A stretch of 64,000 nucleotides of DNA from an uncultured Odoribacter sp. (GCA_900541415.1 UQJP01000012.1:1-64000), one strand, 5' to 3'. Positions 26,982-37,022 are shown, numbered from the stretch's first letter. Program-made: numbers and translations. The notes: generated by a model from the letters alone, not told the origin.

Positions 26982-28310
26982 TTACATTTCGGGATCTTTC
27001 ACCCCGTCTTCATTGAACAAAGTGCCGATCTTCCGTTTAAACCAATTATCGGTGTCGGGCACTTCGTTTATACCCCGGTGGCTACGCTCGAAACTATCCG
27101 CCCTCCGGTTCATTTCCCGGCGCTGCCTTCTCTTCCGTTCATCTTCCTGACGCAAACGGCGCTGACGGGCTTCCTCTTCCAGCTCCACCGGATCGAGCAC
27201 TTTCATTTCCAGATCGTCCGGCAATGCTTCCACTTTAAAATCGGGTTTCACTTCTTTCTCCGGAACAGCGGACTGCTGGGCGCGGTTATTGCCCGGCACG
27301 GAAGTCGCCGTATTCAAACGGATACCCCCCCCGTTAAATCCGGTGGCAATCACGGCAACCCTCAGCTTATCGCCTAAAGATTCATCCTTCCCCGCTCCCC
27401 AGATCACATTCACATTCTGTCCCACTTTTTCCTGTAAGCTATCGGTGATCAGGCTGATTTCATCCATCGTAACTTCTTTATCCCCATACAGCATATTGAG
27501 CAGGATATTGGAAGCTCCGCGTATATCGTGGCTATTCAGCAACGGAGATATTAACGCATTTTCCAAAGCCTCCATCGCCCGGTTTTCACCCTCTGCCTCG
27601 GAAGCTCCCATCAGGGCCACCCCGCTGTTACGCATCACGCTTTCCACATCGGCAAAATCCACGTTCACATATCCTTTCACCGTTATAATTTCGGCAATAC
27701 TCTTGGCAGCGATCGTCAACACATCGTCCGCCTTGGCAAAAGCATCCGACAACTTCAAATCGCCATATATATCCCTTAGCTTTTCATTGGCAATGATTAG
27801 CAAAGCATCCACATATTCTTCCAGCTCATCGATACCGGCCATTGCCTGCTCGATTTTCTTCTTTCCCTCAAAACTGAACGGAACAGTGACAATACCGATC
27901 GTCAATATCCCCATTTCCTTCGCCTGACGGGCAATTTCCGGAGCAGCCCCCGTACCTGTGCCTCCTCCCATTCCGGCCGTGATAAAAACCATTCGGGTAT
28001 TGCGTTCCAGCAAGGTTTTGATAAAATCCATGCTCTCGACAGCCGACTGCCGTCCCCGTTCCGGCTGGCATCCGGCTCCGCGTCCTTCCGTCAGTTCTTT
28101 CCCCAACTGGATGCGGTTTTTCACCCGGCTCTGGCGCAACGCCTGTATATCCGTGTTGCAAACCACAAATTCCACTCCGTGTATTCCCTGGCGAAACATG
28201 TGATTTACGGCATTACTTCCACCGCCTCCCACACCGATCACTTTGATGATCGATTCTTCCTGCGGCTGATCGGGAAGCTTCAATGACAACAGTTCATCGT
28301 CTATGACCAT
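26982..28310 (-). CDS. ftsZ: FtsZ paralogue 1 (long charged tail)
   Basis: Tubulin-like GTPase that forms the division ring; placed directly after ftsA as in other dcw clusters. The 442 residues have IGVGGGGSNAV, GGGTGTG (115-121) and the T7 loop NVDFAD. The core is followed by a tail of about 105 residues, including a highly charged Arg/Glu stretch (about 375-405), and ends DNWFKRKIGTLFNEDGVKDPEM. I do not see the usual PAxLR/PAYxRR-type terminal peptide; the end may be an amphipathic segment. The second ftsZ downstream has that peptide instead, suggesting the two proteins divide tasks. Confidence 0.95.
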   Translation of the reverse strand: MVIDDELLSLKLPDQPQEESIIKVIGVGGGGSNAVNHMFRQGIHGVEFVVCNTDIQALRQSRVKNRIQLGKELTEGRGAGCQPERGRQSAVESMDFIKTLLERNTRMVFITAGMGGGTGTGAAPEIARQAKEMGILTIGIVTVPFSFEGKKKIEQAMAGIDELEEYVDALLIIANEKLRDIYGDLKLSDAFAKADDVLTIAAKSIAEIITVKGYVNVDFADVESVMRNSGVALMGASEAEGENRAMEALENALISPLLNSHDIRGASNILLNMLYGDKEVTMDEISLITDSLQEKVGQNVNVIWGAGKDESLGDKLRVAVIATGFNGGGIRLNTATSVPGNNRAQQSAVPEKEVKPDFKVEALPDDLEMKVLDPVELEEEARQRRLRQEDERKRRQRREMNRRADSFERSHRGINEVPDTDNWFKRKIGTLFNEDGVKDPEM

Positions 28311-28360
28311 ATATCTTCAAGCTAAAAGTTAAATACTAAAATCAACGACAGCTCTGTTCT

Positions 28361-29527
28361 TTATCCGAAAAGACCTTTGAGCTTATCCAGTAACCCCGTT
28401 TTCGTTTCCTGGGGTTCTTCGTGGCTACACAGCAGCAACCCCAAAGCCACCATATATTCGGGTGTCCGCAAAACTTCTTCTTTGGAACTTTGCACCCGCT
28501 TCACACAGGCCCTGCCAACACGGTGCCCCGATAAACGCTGCAACAAGGCATCCACATCCAGCAAACGGCTGCCGCCGCCAGTCAGTAATATCTCGTCTTC
28601 TCCCTTTTCAAAATCCCAGCCCTGCAACAGAAAAACCACCCCTTCGAGCAACTCTTCCATCCGGCTCTGTATAACAGTGGTCAGGTCACGGCTCTCGATG
28701 GTGAGTTTTGTATCCGGGATCACTAATTTTTTGTTTTTACAGGCCGAACGCAACGCCTGTCCATATTCGTGTTTCAGTTTCCGGGCTTTCTGGGCATCAA
28801 TCCCGAATGCGCTCATAATATCATTATCGATAGTCTTCACTCCCAGAGGCAAAACGGCTTCATATTCCAACAATCCTCCCCTGAACAGAACTACCTTCGT
28901 ACTCATAGCCCCCAAATCCACCAGAGCAAAATCACGGTCTTCCATCTCTGCGTCCACAGCTTCTCCGTACACCCGCGCCAACGGAAAAAAGTTGATCTCC
29001 CGGATGCCATATCCGTCGAACAACTTGCGGATTCCGCTCAAATAAACGTAACTCGCCGTATAAGCCTGATAATACACTTCCAGCGAACGCCCGTGCTTAC
29101 CAACCGGATCGGCCACCAACTCTCCCCGGTCTACCGAATAGGCCACCGGAAGCAAGTCGATCAGTTCTTCATCACGCGACTCCAATCCTTCGGCACATTT
29201 TATTTCGGCACGAACAAGGTCGCCGCTCTCTACCACTTTACGTTGCAGGGGAATATTCACCCTACGCTCGGACATTTTCACCGCCTGTCCCGATAAAGAA
29301 ATATTCAGGATATCTACGCCCCTGTCTTTCAATAATTCGTTCATCAGGCTACGGACACAGGTTTGCACTTTTGCCTGATCCGTTATCACTCCCTGCTGCA
29401 CCCCCTGTGAAGCAATGAACTTTATTCCGGTTAAACGGCAGGCCCCGTTGCTGTCAGAGGCAGCAAGCGCCATTACCATTTTTTCCGAACCCATATCCAA
29501 AGTTGCAATCAAACCCATAGTCCTCAA
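28361..29527 (-). CDS. ftsA: Cell division protein FtsA
   Basis: Actin-like ATPase that tethers FtsZ to the membrane and recruits late division proteins. The 388 residues begin the nucleotide site with ATLDMGSEKMVMAL, have FALVDLGAMSTKVVLF as the second phosphate loop and LLTGGGSRL as the adenosine motif. The extreme C-terminus GLLDKLKGLFG is a short amphipathic helix suited to membrane binding. It lies between ftsQ (4 bases) and the first ftsZ (50 bases), so all three are one transcription unit. Confidence 0.95.
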   Translation of the reverse strand: MRTMGLIATLDMGSEKMVMALAASDSNGACRLTGIKFIASQGVQQGVITDQAKVQTCVRSLMNELLKDRGVDILNISLSGQAVKMSERRVNIPLQRKVVESGDLVRAEIKCAEGLESRDEELIDLLPVAYSVDRGELVADPVGKHGRSLEVYYQAYTASYVYLSGIRKLFDGYGIREINFFPLARVYGEAVDAEMEDRDFALVDLGAMSTKVVLFRGGLLEYEAVLPLGVKTIDNDIMSAFGIDAQKARKLKHEYGQALRSACKNKKLVIPDTKLTIESRDLTTVIQSRMEELLEGVVFLLQGWDFEKGEDEILLTGGGSRLLDVDALLQRLSGHRVGRACVKRVQSSKEEVLRTPEYMVALGLLLCSHEEPQETKTGLLDKLKGLFG

Positions 29528-29531
29528 TGAT

Positions 29532-30257
29532 TTATCTTTTCACACAAACCACCTGGTTGTCGAATTTCAAATTAATTTCTTTATATACGTTCCAGCCTTT
29601 CAAAGCTATTCCTTCTTTCAGAAAAAAACGCAATTTATCCAATTTCACGGCATAATCCTCCACCTCTCCAAACACAATCCTGAAATTACCGACCTTTGGG
29701 ATCAACACCACCTCATTGTCTTTTACCACAACAATCTGTTCGATCAATGCATCCCAAAAATCATCCTCTCTCAGTGCCATCACGAAAGGATATAAACCGT
29801 TACAAGCAAACTTTCTGGAAATATTTCCGGTTGCAACCACAACCCTTGATGTATATTTTCCCGATAACGGCATAATTTCCCCATCTTCATCCACATAATA
29901 CCCGTCGCCCGCCAAAATTCTAAGAACAGGCTTTCGTTGTGTGACCTCTACATGGAAATTACCGTCTAAACTGTAGTAAATCTGAGCCGATTTTATAACC
30001 GAATTTTTAACAAGTACACGTTCGATACTGTCCTTATTTATCTCGACAATATTCCTGCCTTTGATGTCCCCATATCCACGTTTGATGACCGCTAATACCT
30101 CATTCTCATCAATAAACGCATTCTCATCGGTATTGCCAACGACAACCTGCAATCCCTTACACTTTACATCCCCTAATTTTGTCTTTGCAAAGGTAAGCAC
30201 AATTATCAGGTATGCAAATAAACTAAAAAATAATATGTAAGGCAACGCTTTTTTCAT
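29532..30257 (-). CDS. ftsQ: Cell division protein FtsQ
   Basis: Bitopic membrane protein of the divisome core. One N-terminal transmembrane segment (residues 6-24) is followed by a POTRA-like domain (about 30-100, ending near VKSAQIYYSLDGNFHVEVTQ) and the FtsQ beta domain (RKPVLRILAGDGYYVDEDGE onward). At 241 residues it is of usual size. Position between murC and ftsA is the conserved one. Sequence identity in this family is always low, so the call leans on domain layout and context. Confidence 0.9.
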   Translation of the reverse strand: MKKALPYILFFSLFAYLIIVLTFAKTKLGDVKCKGLQVVVGNTDENAFIDENEVLAVIKRGYGDIKGRNIVEINKDSIERVLVKNSVIKSAQIYYSLDGNFHVEVTQRKPVLRILAGDGYYVDEDGEIMPLSGKYTSRVVVATGNISRKFACNGLYPFVMALREDDFWDALIEQIVVVKDNEVVLIPKVGNFRIVFGEVEDYAVKLDKLRFFLKEGIALKGWNVYKEINLKFDNQVVCVKR

Positions 30258-30285
30258 CCTGTCTCCTTCTTACGAAACTTTCAGA

Positions 30286-31662
30286 TTATGATTGTTGTAA
30301 TACTTTCTGTGTAATCGCGGGGATCATCCGGTCTATATCTCCGGCTCCCACCGTCATAATAATTCCTTCCTCAAACCGGGTGCCGATATATTCCAGCAAG
30401 GCCTCTTTCGACAATATTTCCGCAGGCACGGTAATCCGTTCCCGGATCATCTCCGAAGTCACTCCCGGAATCGGCAATTCGCGCGCCGGATAAATATCCA
30501 GCAAAATCACCTGGTCGGCTATACTCAGGCTATTGGCAAACTCCGGATAAAAATCACGGGTACGGGTGTATAAATGCGGCTGGAAAACCACGGTGATCTT
30601 CTTTTGCGGCCACATCTCCCTCACCGATTTTAAGGTAGCTTCGATTTCTTTCGGGTGGTGGGCATAATCATCGATATACATTTTCTTTCCCGTATTGGCA
30701 TGAATATTAAATCTTCTCACCACTCCCCTGAATTCCGGCAAAGCCGCACGGATTTCTTCAGGAGTCACCCCGGCTTCCAGCGCTAAAGTGATAGCGGCGG
30801 TTGCATTCTCCACATTCACTCGTCCCGGAACACCCAAAATCAATCCCTGCATCTCTGCTTTCCCGTGATAATCGAACAGGTAATGCCCGTCGATCACCCG
30901 CAAATGGTCTGAATAGCAATCTGTCACCCGATCCACTCCATAATATCCCGAAACCTGCGCTTTTTCCAAAGAAAGCCCTTCTTTCAGGAAAAGTTTTCCC
31001 CCGTCCGGCCGTACCTGTGAAGCAAACTGATTAAAAGCGGCCAATAAATTTTCCCGGTTCTCGTATATATCCATATGGTCATTATCCATAGACGTAATTA
31101 CCGCCATTTCCGGATGCAAGTGTAAAAAAGAACGATCGAACTCATCCGCTTCAATGACAATATAAGGTGAATTACGGTTAATCAATAGATTAGTTCCGAA
31201 ATTCATGGAAATTCCCCCCAAAAAAGCATTACATCCCACAGCCGACTGATGAAGCAGAAAAGCCGTCATCGTGGAAACCGTCGTCTTGCCGTGTGTTCCC
31301 GCCACACATATCGCTTTACCGTTGCGTGAAAGCAACCCCAGCACCTCTGCACGCTTATGCAAAGTAAATCCGGCCTTTTTGAAAAAATTCAACTGGGGAC
31401 TGTCCTGCGGAATAGCGGGAGTATACACCACCAGCGTATCTTTTTTATCCCGGAACTCCTGTGCAATTTCCACTTCCTCGTCCCGGTAATTCACCGCAAT
31501 CCCCTCTTCTCTCGCCATTTTATCGGTCAGCAAAGAAGGAGTGCGGTCGTATCCGGCCACCCGGTAGCGGTTTGCCTTGAAATAACGGGCCAGGGCACTC
31601 ATGCCGATCCCGCCGATCCCAACGAAATAAACGTTTTTTATATTTTTCAAAATATCGTCCAT
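30286..31662 (-). CDS. murC: UDP-N-acetylmuramate--L-alanine ligase
   Basis: Adds L-alanine to UDP-MurNAc, the first amino acid step of peptidoglycan precursor synthesis. The 458 residues have the N-terminal UDP-binding GIGGIGMSALA (residues 15-25), the ATP loop AGTHGKTT (121-128), the EADEFDRSF segment with Mg ligands, and DDYAHHPKEIEATL. It lies between murG and ftsQ in the dcw cluster with a 4-base gap from murG. Confidence 0.97.
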   Translation of the reverse strand: MDDILKNIKNVYFVGIGGIGMSALARYFKANRYRVAGYDRTPSLLTDKMAREEGIAVNYRDEEVEIAQEFRDKKDTLVVYTPAIPQDSPQLNFFKKAGFTLHKRAEVLGLLSRNGKAICVAGTHGKTTVSTMTAFLLHQSAVGCNAFLGGISMNFGTNLLINRNSPYIVIEADEFDRSFLHLHPEMAVITSMDNDHMDIYENRENLLAAFNQFASQVRPDGGKLFLKEGLSLEKAQVSGYYGVDRVTDCYSDHLRVIDGHYLFDYHGKAEMQGLILGVPGRVNVENATAAITLALEAGVTPEEIRAALPEFRGVVRRFNIHANTGKKMYIDDYAHHPKEIEATLKSVREMWPQKKITVVFQPHLYTRTRDFYPEFANSLSIADQVILLDIYPARELPIPGVTSEMIRERITVPAEILSKEALLEYIGTRFEEGIIMTVGAGDIDRMIPAITQKVLQQS

Positions 31663-31666
31663 ACCT

Positions 31667-32770
31667 CTATTTATTGATAATCTTTAAAATCTCTTTTGCA
31701 ATAATTTCATCCGAATCCCGGATAGCCAGCTTACCGATATTCCACTGCAAGGCTTCACGGCGGGCATCGTCCTCCAGTAAACCACGCAACACATCCAGCA
31801 ACTTCTCCTCCGCTTCCGCATCTTTCAACAAAACGGCAGCCTCCTTGTTCACCAGCGCCATTGCATTTTTAGTCTGGTGGTCTTCCGCCACATTCGGGGA
31901 AGGAATCAACAAAGCCGCTTTTTCCAACAGGCATAACTCCGAAATCGTACCCGCTCCGGCCCTCGCCACCACTACATCGGCACAGGCATAAGCCAAATCC
32001 ATCCGTTTCAGGAACGCCAACAACTTCACGTTAGAAGGCAGTTTGCCTTCCAGTTCCTTTTTCAGGTTTTCATAGTAATAGCTGCCGCATTGCCATAACA
32101 CCTGCACATCTTCACGCCGGGAAAAAAAGTCCAGGCTTTTGAGCATCGCTTTATTCAACGTACCCGCCCCCAGGCTTCCCCCGGTGATCAACACCGTTTT
32201 CCGGCCAGGTTCCAACCCATAAAATTCAAATCCTTCCTGCCGCAATTCCCTGGCTTTCAATAAATCTTTCCTCACCGGATTTCCGGTAAAAACAATCTTA
32301 TCTTTTTCAAAAAAACGCTCCATCCCTTCGTAAGCCACACAAATCCGTCGGGCTTTTTTAGCCAATATCTTATTCGTTACCCCGGCATAGGAATTCTGTT
32401 CCTGCAACACCAACGGTATTCCTGCCTTCGTAGCCATCTGTCCGATAGGGCCGCTGGCATATCCGCCCACGCCCACCACCACGTCCGGCTGAAACTTTTT
32501 AATAATCTTTTTAGCCTTCCGCAAACTTCTCCACAAATTCACCAACACTTTTATATTCCCTAAGGTGAGTTTTCTTTGAAAACCCCGCACCGGTAAACCT
32601 TCTATCGGATAGCCCGCTTCCGGCACTTTTTCCATCTCCATTTTCCCTTCCGCGCCCACAAACAGAATATCGATACCCGGTTCCAGACGTTTCAAAGCAT
32701 TCGCAATCGACAAGGCCGGGAAAATATGTCCCCCGGTGCCACCGCCACTGACAATTACTTTTTTACTCAT
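31667..32770 (-). CDS. murG: Lipid II synthase MurG (GlcNAc transferase)
   Basis: Membrane-associated GT28 enzyme that transfers GlcNAc from UDP-GlcNAc to lipid I, yielding lipid II. The 367 residues have the first glycine loop SGGGTGGHIFPALSIA (residues 8-23), VVGVGGYASGP (94-104), ITGGSLGAGTLN, and the C-terminal donor-binding ARAGAGTISEL segment. It follows ftsW by 22 bases. Confidence 0.97.
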   Translation of the reverse strand: MSKKVIVSGGGTGGHIFPALSIANALKRLEPGIDILFVGAEGKMEMEKVPEAGYPIEGLPVRGFQRKLTLGNIKVLVNLWRSLRKAKKIIKKFQPDVVVGVGGYASGPIGQMATKAGIPLVLQEQNSYAGVTNKILAKKARRICVAYEGMERFFEKDKIVFTGNPVRKDLLKARELRQEGFEFYGLEPGRKTVLITGGSLGAGTLNKAMLKSLDFFSRREDVQVLWQCGSYYYENLKKELEGKLPSNVKLLAFLKRMDLAYACADVVVARAGAGTISELCLLEKAALLIPSPNVAEDHQTKNAMALVNKEAAVLLKDAEAEEKLLDVLRGLLEDDARREALQWNIGKLAIRDSDEIIAKEILKIINK

Positions 32771-32792
32771 AACAAATTTACTTTAGTCTTGA

Positions 32793-34259
32793 TTAATCCA
32801 TCCCTCTCCGTCCCCGCCGTCTCAGCTCTTTCAGCACTTCCCGGCCGCTTGCTTCCAGTTCTTCTTCCACCGGATCGAGCCCTTTATCACCGATCACCTC
32901 TATATCGTCTTCCAACATTCCCTCCCGTTCCGTTTGCTGCCTGCCCCGCCGCCTTCCCGTTGACTGAACAGGCTCTTCCACAAGTTCCTCCACCATTTCA
33001 TTTTCCCCATATCCGTTCTCCGGATCGTTATATTCACGTTCCTCCACATCTTCCGGACCGCTTCCCGCCCTACTCTTCTCTCCGGCAAGTTCCTCTTCTT
33101 CAACCTCACCTTCTTCCGAGAAAGAACGCGCTACACTCAGGATCATCCCGAACGCCGCACTGGTAAACAATAAGGACGTACCTCCCATACTCACTAAAGG
33201 CAAGGTCTGCCCGGTCACGGGAAACAAACCGACACACACACCCATATTCACCATTCCCTGCAACACGATGGTCAACCCCAATCCCGTTACTAACAAGGCC
33301 GGATAAATACGGGTGCACCGCCTGACGATCACACCGATCCTAAAAAGGATAATCAAATAAAGCAACATCACGAATCCGCCTCCCACCAATCCGTATTCCT
33401 CGATAATAATCGCATAGGCGAAATCGGAATAAGAGTGGGGCAATACATTCCGCGCCATCCCGTTTCCGGGGCCTCTTCCCATCAATCCTCCCTTAGCCAC
33501 GGCTATTTTTGCCTGATTCGACTGAAACAAATGATCGTCGTTCCCTTCCTTATTCGAAAAAAACGACACGATACGGCTTCTCGCCGTAGGTAAACGTTTC
33601 AGCATCGGCACTCCCGATGCCATTTTTTCCAAAGAATCCTGCGGAATGCTTAACAAGGCTCCTCCTCCCAATCCCCCGATAAGCACACCGATCAAAACGA
33701 TCTTTCCCAATAACTTCCATCGCAAACGGGCCACCACCAGCATCAGAAAGCACACCAGCGACACCAGCAAGGCCGTGGAAATGTTATCGTGGAAAATCAG
33801 CAAAATCACGATTCCCGGCTGCCAGAACTGGCTAAGCACGGAATCGTCGCAATTCCGGTCATTTTGGGCGAAAGTCAGTAACTTCGCCACATACATAATG
33901 ATTGCAATCTTAGCCAGTTCGGAAGGCTGGAAAGTAAGCCCTACCAGCGGAATCCTCACCCAGCGTCCCGCCCCGTTGATACTTGTCCCCCCGAAGGCGG
34001 CAAACAGCAATAAGGCCGCAGCAATCAACAGGCACGTCCCGGCATATTTCGTAAAATACCTATAATTGATTTTCTGCATGACGAACAACACCCCGAAACA
34101 GCCTAAAAACAGTCCGATCTGCTTGAGCAGGTAATAGGTGGTGTTCCCGTCCCTCTCCCGGTAGGCCAAACTACCCGTCGAAGAATAAATAACCATCACG
34201 GATACCAGCATCAGCATAACAATAACCGACCAGAGGACTTTGTCCCCCTTGAACTTCAT
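32793..34259 (-). CDS. ftsW: FtsW peptidoglycan polymerase with long charged tail
   Basis: SEDS-family protein that polymerises lipid II together with the division transpeptidase FtsI. About ten membrane segments; motifs STGSLAYRE, QPSELAKIA (with the functional Glu/Lys stretch), HDNISTAL replacing the usual PDxGT-type loop, the large loop with RIVSFF...DDHLFQSNQAKIA, and MGGTSLLFT near the end of the membrane part. After about residue 380 there is a tail of about 105 residues rich in Glu, Arg and Gly (GRRRGRQQTEREG, RRRGRRGMD), much longer than in E. coli FtsW. I use the ATG at 34259; one at 34280 adds seven residues. Follows murD in the usual order. Confidence 0.94.
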   Translation of the reverse strand: MKFKGDKVLWSVIVMLMLVSVMVIYSSTGSLAYRERDGNTTYYLLKQIGLFLGCFGVLFVMQKINYRYFTKYAGTCLLIAAALLLFAAFGGTSINGAGRWVRIPLVGLTFQPSELAKIAIIMYVAKLLTFAQNDRNCDDSVLSQFWQPGIVILLIFHDNISTALLVSLVCFLMLVVARLRWKLLGKIVLIGVLIGGLGGGALLSIPQDSLEKMASGVPMLKRLPTARSRIVSFFSNKEGNDDHLFQSNQAKIAVAKGGLMGRGPGNGMARNVLPHSYSDFAYAIIIEEYGLVGGGFVMLLYLIILFRIGVIVRRCTRIYPALLVTGLGLTIVLQGMVNMGVCVGLFPVTGQTLPLVSMGGTSLLFTSAAFGMILSVARSFSEEGEVEEEELAGEKSRAGSGPEDVEEREYNDPENGYGENEMVEELVEEPVQSTGRRRGRQQTEREGMLEDDIEVIGDKGLDPVEEELEASGREVLKELRRRGRRGMD

Positions 34260-34339
34260 ATCTCTTTTTATGCTAAACATCGGTTCTGTGCGTTTATCGG
34301 TTATTATACGTCGTCAGAAATAAAACAAAAATCAAAACC

Positions 34340-35680
34340 TTACATTTCTTTCACCGCCTGTTTGAACAATTCTCCCCGGTTCTCATAATTCTTGAACAGG
34401 TCGAAACTGGCACAACAAGGCGACAGCAACACCGTATCCCCGCTTTTTGCATAACGCCGGGCGGCAGCCACGGCATCGGCCAGCGAATGAGTATCCACCA
34501 CCTCACAAATAGCGGAAAAATTATCGATCAGTTTCCGGTTATCCACTCCCATACAGATCAATACTTTCACTTTCGCGCGTACCAGATCGAACAGCACACT
34601 GTAATCGTTTCCTTTGTCCGTTCCTCCGGCAATCCACACAACGGGTGTCGTCATACTGTCGAGCGCATACCAAGACGAATCCACATTCGTCGCTTTGGAA
34701 TCGTTGATATAAGTCACCCCTTCCCTAACAATCACGGTTTCCAGACGGTGTTCCACCTGCGGAAAGCTCCGTAACCCTTCTTTTATTTTTACATCGTCCA
34801 ACCCTAACCGCATACAGGCAAAAATAGCAGCCATAGCATTATACACATTATGCCTTCCCCGGATACTGATTTCCCCTTTGGAAATGCGGAAAACCCGGTT
34901 TTCCAAACGCACCACAACATCGTCCCCCTCCATTCCGGCGTAATTTCCCGTCCCTTCGGCATACTCCCCATAGGTGAAGCAAGCCGTTTCAGGCTCTATT
35001 TTCATTCCCTTCACACGCTTATCCACCACATCGCTATCCGCCCCGTAAATAAAGAAATCGGAAGAGCGCATATTGTTCAATATCCTGAATTTCGCATCGA
35101 TATAATTCTCGAACTTATGATCGTAACGGTCTAAGTGGTCGGGGGTAATGTTGGTTAGAACAGCAATATCCGCCCGGAAACGGAACATACCATCCAGCTG
35201 GAAACTGGAAAGTTCCACCACATACAGCGGATGTTCATTCCGGGCCACCTGAGCCGCCAGGCTATTGCCCACATTTCCGGCTAACCCGGCATCCATCCCC
35301 GCCTGTGTCAATATATGATGAATCAACAAAGTGGTTGTCGTTTTCCCGTTGCTCCCGGTGATACATACCATTTTAGCATCCGAATGCCGGCCTGCAAACT
35401 CAATTTCGGAAATCACTTCAATCCCTTTCTCCCGCAACTGCACGATCAGGGGGACACTATCCGGAATTCCCGGACTTTTCACCACCAGATCGGCTTCAAA
35501 AATACGTGCTTCACTATGCTGCCCCTCCTCAAATTCAAATCCGTTTTCCTGCAACATCTCCCGGTATTTATCGGCTAATTTTCCCTTATCCGACAAAAAT
35601 ATTTCATAACCGAGTTTCCGGCCCAGGAAAGCAGCGCCCACTCCGCTTTCACCTCCACCTAAAATAACCAGTTTTTTCAT
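34340..35680 (-). CDS. murD: UDP-N-acetylmuramoyl-L-alanine--D-glutamate ligase
   Basis: Adds D-glutamate to UDP-MurNAc-L-Ala. The 446 residues have the N-terminal dinucleotide-like GGGESGVGAA (8-17), the ATP loop GSNGKTTTT (109-117), ELSSFQLDG, NITPDHLDRY and the DSKATN motif characteristic of MurD. Lies between mraY and ftsW, 37 bases after mraY. Confidence 0.97.
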   Translation of the reverse strand: MKKLVILGGGESGVGAAFLGRKLGYEIFLSDKGKLADKYREMLQENGFEFEEGQHSEARIFEADLVVKSPGIPDSVPLIVQLREKGIEVISEIEFAGRHSDAKMVCITGSNGKTTTTLLIHHILTQAGMDAGLAGNVGNSLAAQVARNEHPLYVVELSSFQLDGMFRFRADIAVLTNITPDHLDRYDHKFENYIDAKFRILNNMRSSDFFIYGADSDVVDKRVKGMKIEPETACFTYGEYAEGTGNYAGMEGDDVVVRLENRVFRISKGEISIRGRHNVYNAMAAIFACMRLGLDDVKIKEGLRSFPQVEHRLETVIVREGVTYINDSKATNVDSSWYALDSMTTPVVWIAGGTDKGNDYSVLFDLVRAKVKVLICMGVDNRKLIDNFSAICEVVDTHSLADAVAAARRYAKSGDTVLLSPCCASFDLFKNYENRGELFKQAVKEM

Positions 35681-35717
35681 TGCTATTCTTATTAAACTTT
35701 TTCAGGACACGCCTGAT

Positions 35718-36968
35718 TTATCGCATCTTTAACGTTACAATCGTCAATACGGCCAAAATAATCCCTATAATCCAAAACCGGGTGACGATTTTAGGCTCAG
35801 GAATACCTTTTTTCTGGAAATGATGGTGCAAAGGCGACATTAAAAATATACGCCTTCCCTCTCCGAACCTTTTTTTCGTATATTTGAAGTAACTCACCTG
35901 CATAACCACCGAAAGGTTTTCCATCAGGAATATTCCGCACAGGATCGGAATCAACAATTCTTTGTGGATAATGATAGCGAATACGGCTATAATCCCGCCC
36001 AGGGACAAGCTTCCCGTGTCTCCCATAAACACTTGTGCCGGAAAAGAATTATACCAAAGGAAACCGATCGTCGCCCCGATAAAGGCCGAAACAAAGACCA
36101 CCAATTCGCCGGAATGGGGAATATACATGATGTTCAGGTAATCGGCATACACCATATTACCGGACACATAAGCCAAAATCCCGAGCGTAGCCCCCACAAT
36201 CGCCGAAGTCCCGGTTGCCAGCCCGTCGAGCCCGTCCGTAAGGTTTGCCCCGTTCGACACCGCCGTGATGATAAAAATAGTCACAATCACAAACAACAGC
36301 CAGCCCAAAGCCTCTGCGTACGGTCCGGCCCAGGAAGTGAACCAGGCATAATCGAATTCATTGTCTTTAAAAAAAGGAATAGTCGTTTTGGTCGACTTAA
36401 CATCTTTGGTCAATACCTTAGCCCGGCCTTCATCCCGGAAACCTTCGTCCACGGTGCTGGTGACGATCCCGATTTCCGAAATCGAAGCCCGTTCGCGAAT
36501 CACCACATCGTCACTGGCATAAAGCGTCAGCCCCACAATCAACCCCAGCCCCACCTGGCCGATCACCTTAAAACGTCCCTTCAACCCTTCCTTATGTTTC
36601 CGGAACACCTTAATATAATCGTCTGCAAACCCGATCACCCCCAACCAAACGGTAGAGATCAGCATTAACTGTATATAGATATTGTCCAAACGGGCAAACA
36701 GCAATACCGGAATCAAAATCGCCAGTAAAATAATCACCCCTCCCATTGTGGGAGTTCCTTTCTTTTGCATTTGTCCTTCCAATCCGAGATCGCGGATTTC
36801 CTCACCGATCTGTTGTTTTTGTAAAATCCGGATCGCCCGCCGCCCAAAAACGGTGGCAATGATCAACGACAGGATGATCGCACAGGCGGAACGAAAGGTG
36901 ATATACTGGAACAACCCGGCTCCCGGCACATTCAGATCTTCCAAATATTGAAACAAATGATACAGCAT
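35718..36968 (-). CDS. mraY: Phospho-MurNAc-pentapeptide transferase
   Basis: Integral membrane enzyme that attaches phospho-MurNAc-pentapeptide to undecaprenyl phosphate, giving lipid I. The 416 residues contain TPTMGG (early conserved loop), FADDYIKV with the catalytic Asp pair, NLTDGLDGLA and the HHHF motif in SPLHHHFQKKG. An insertion of roughly 50 residues (about 155-205, SDDVVIRERA ... FFKDNEFDY) makes it longer than the E. coli enzyme (360), as is usual in Bacteroidetes. Located between murE and murD. Confidence 0.97.
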   Translation of the reverse strand: MLYHLFQYLEDLNVPGAGLFQYITFRSACAIILSLIIATVFGRRAIRILQKQQIGEEIRDLGLEGQMQKKGTPTMGGVIILLAILIPVLLFARLDNIYIQLMLISTVWLGVIGFADDYIKVFRKHKEGLKGRFKVIGQVGLGLIVGLTLYASDDVVIRERASISEIGIVTSTVDEGFRDEGRAKVLTKDVKSTKTTIPFFKDNEFDYAWFTSWAGPYAEALGWLLFVIVTIFIITAVSNGANLTDGLDGLATGTSAIVGATLGILAYVSGNMVYADYLNIMYIPHSGELVVFVSAFIGATIGFLWYNSFPAQVFMGDTGSLSLGGIIAVFAIIIHKELLIPILCGIFLMENLSVVMQVSYFKYTKKRFGEGRRIFLMSPLHHHFQKKGIPEPKIVTRFWIIGIILAVLTIVTLKMR

Positions 36969-37022
36969 AATGATAACAAATTAAAATAACCAACCGGAAT
37001 CCGGTTTTCTATGAATACTCTC

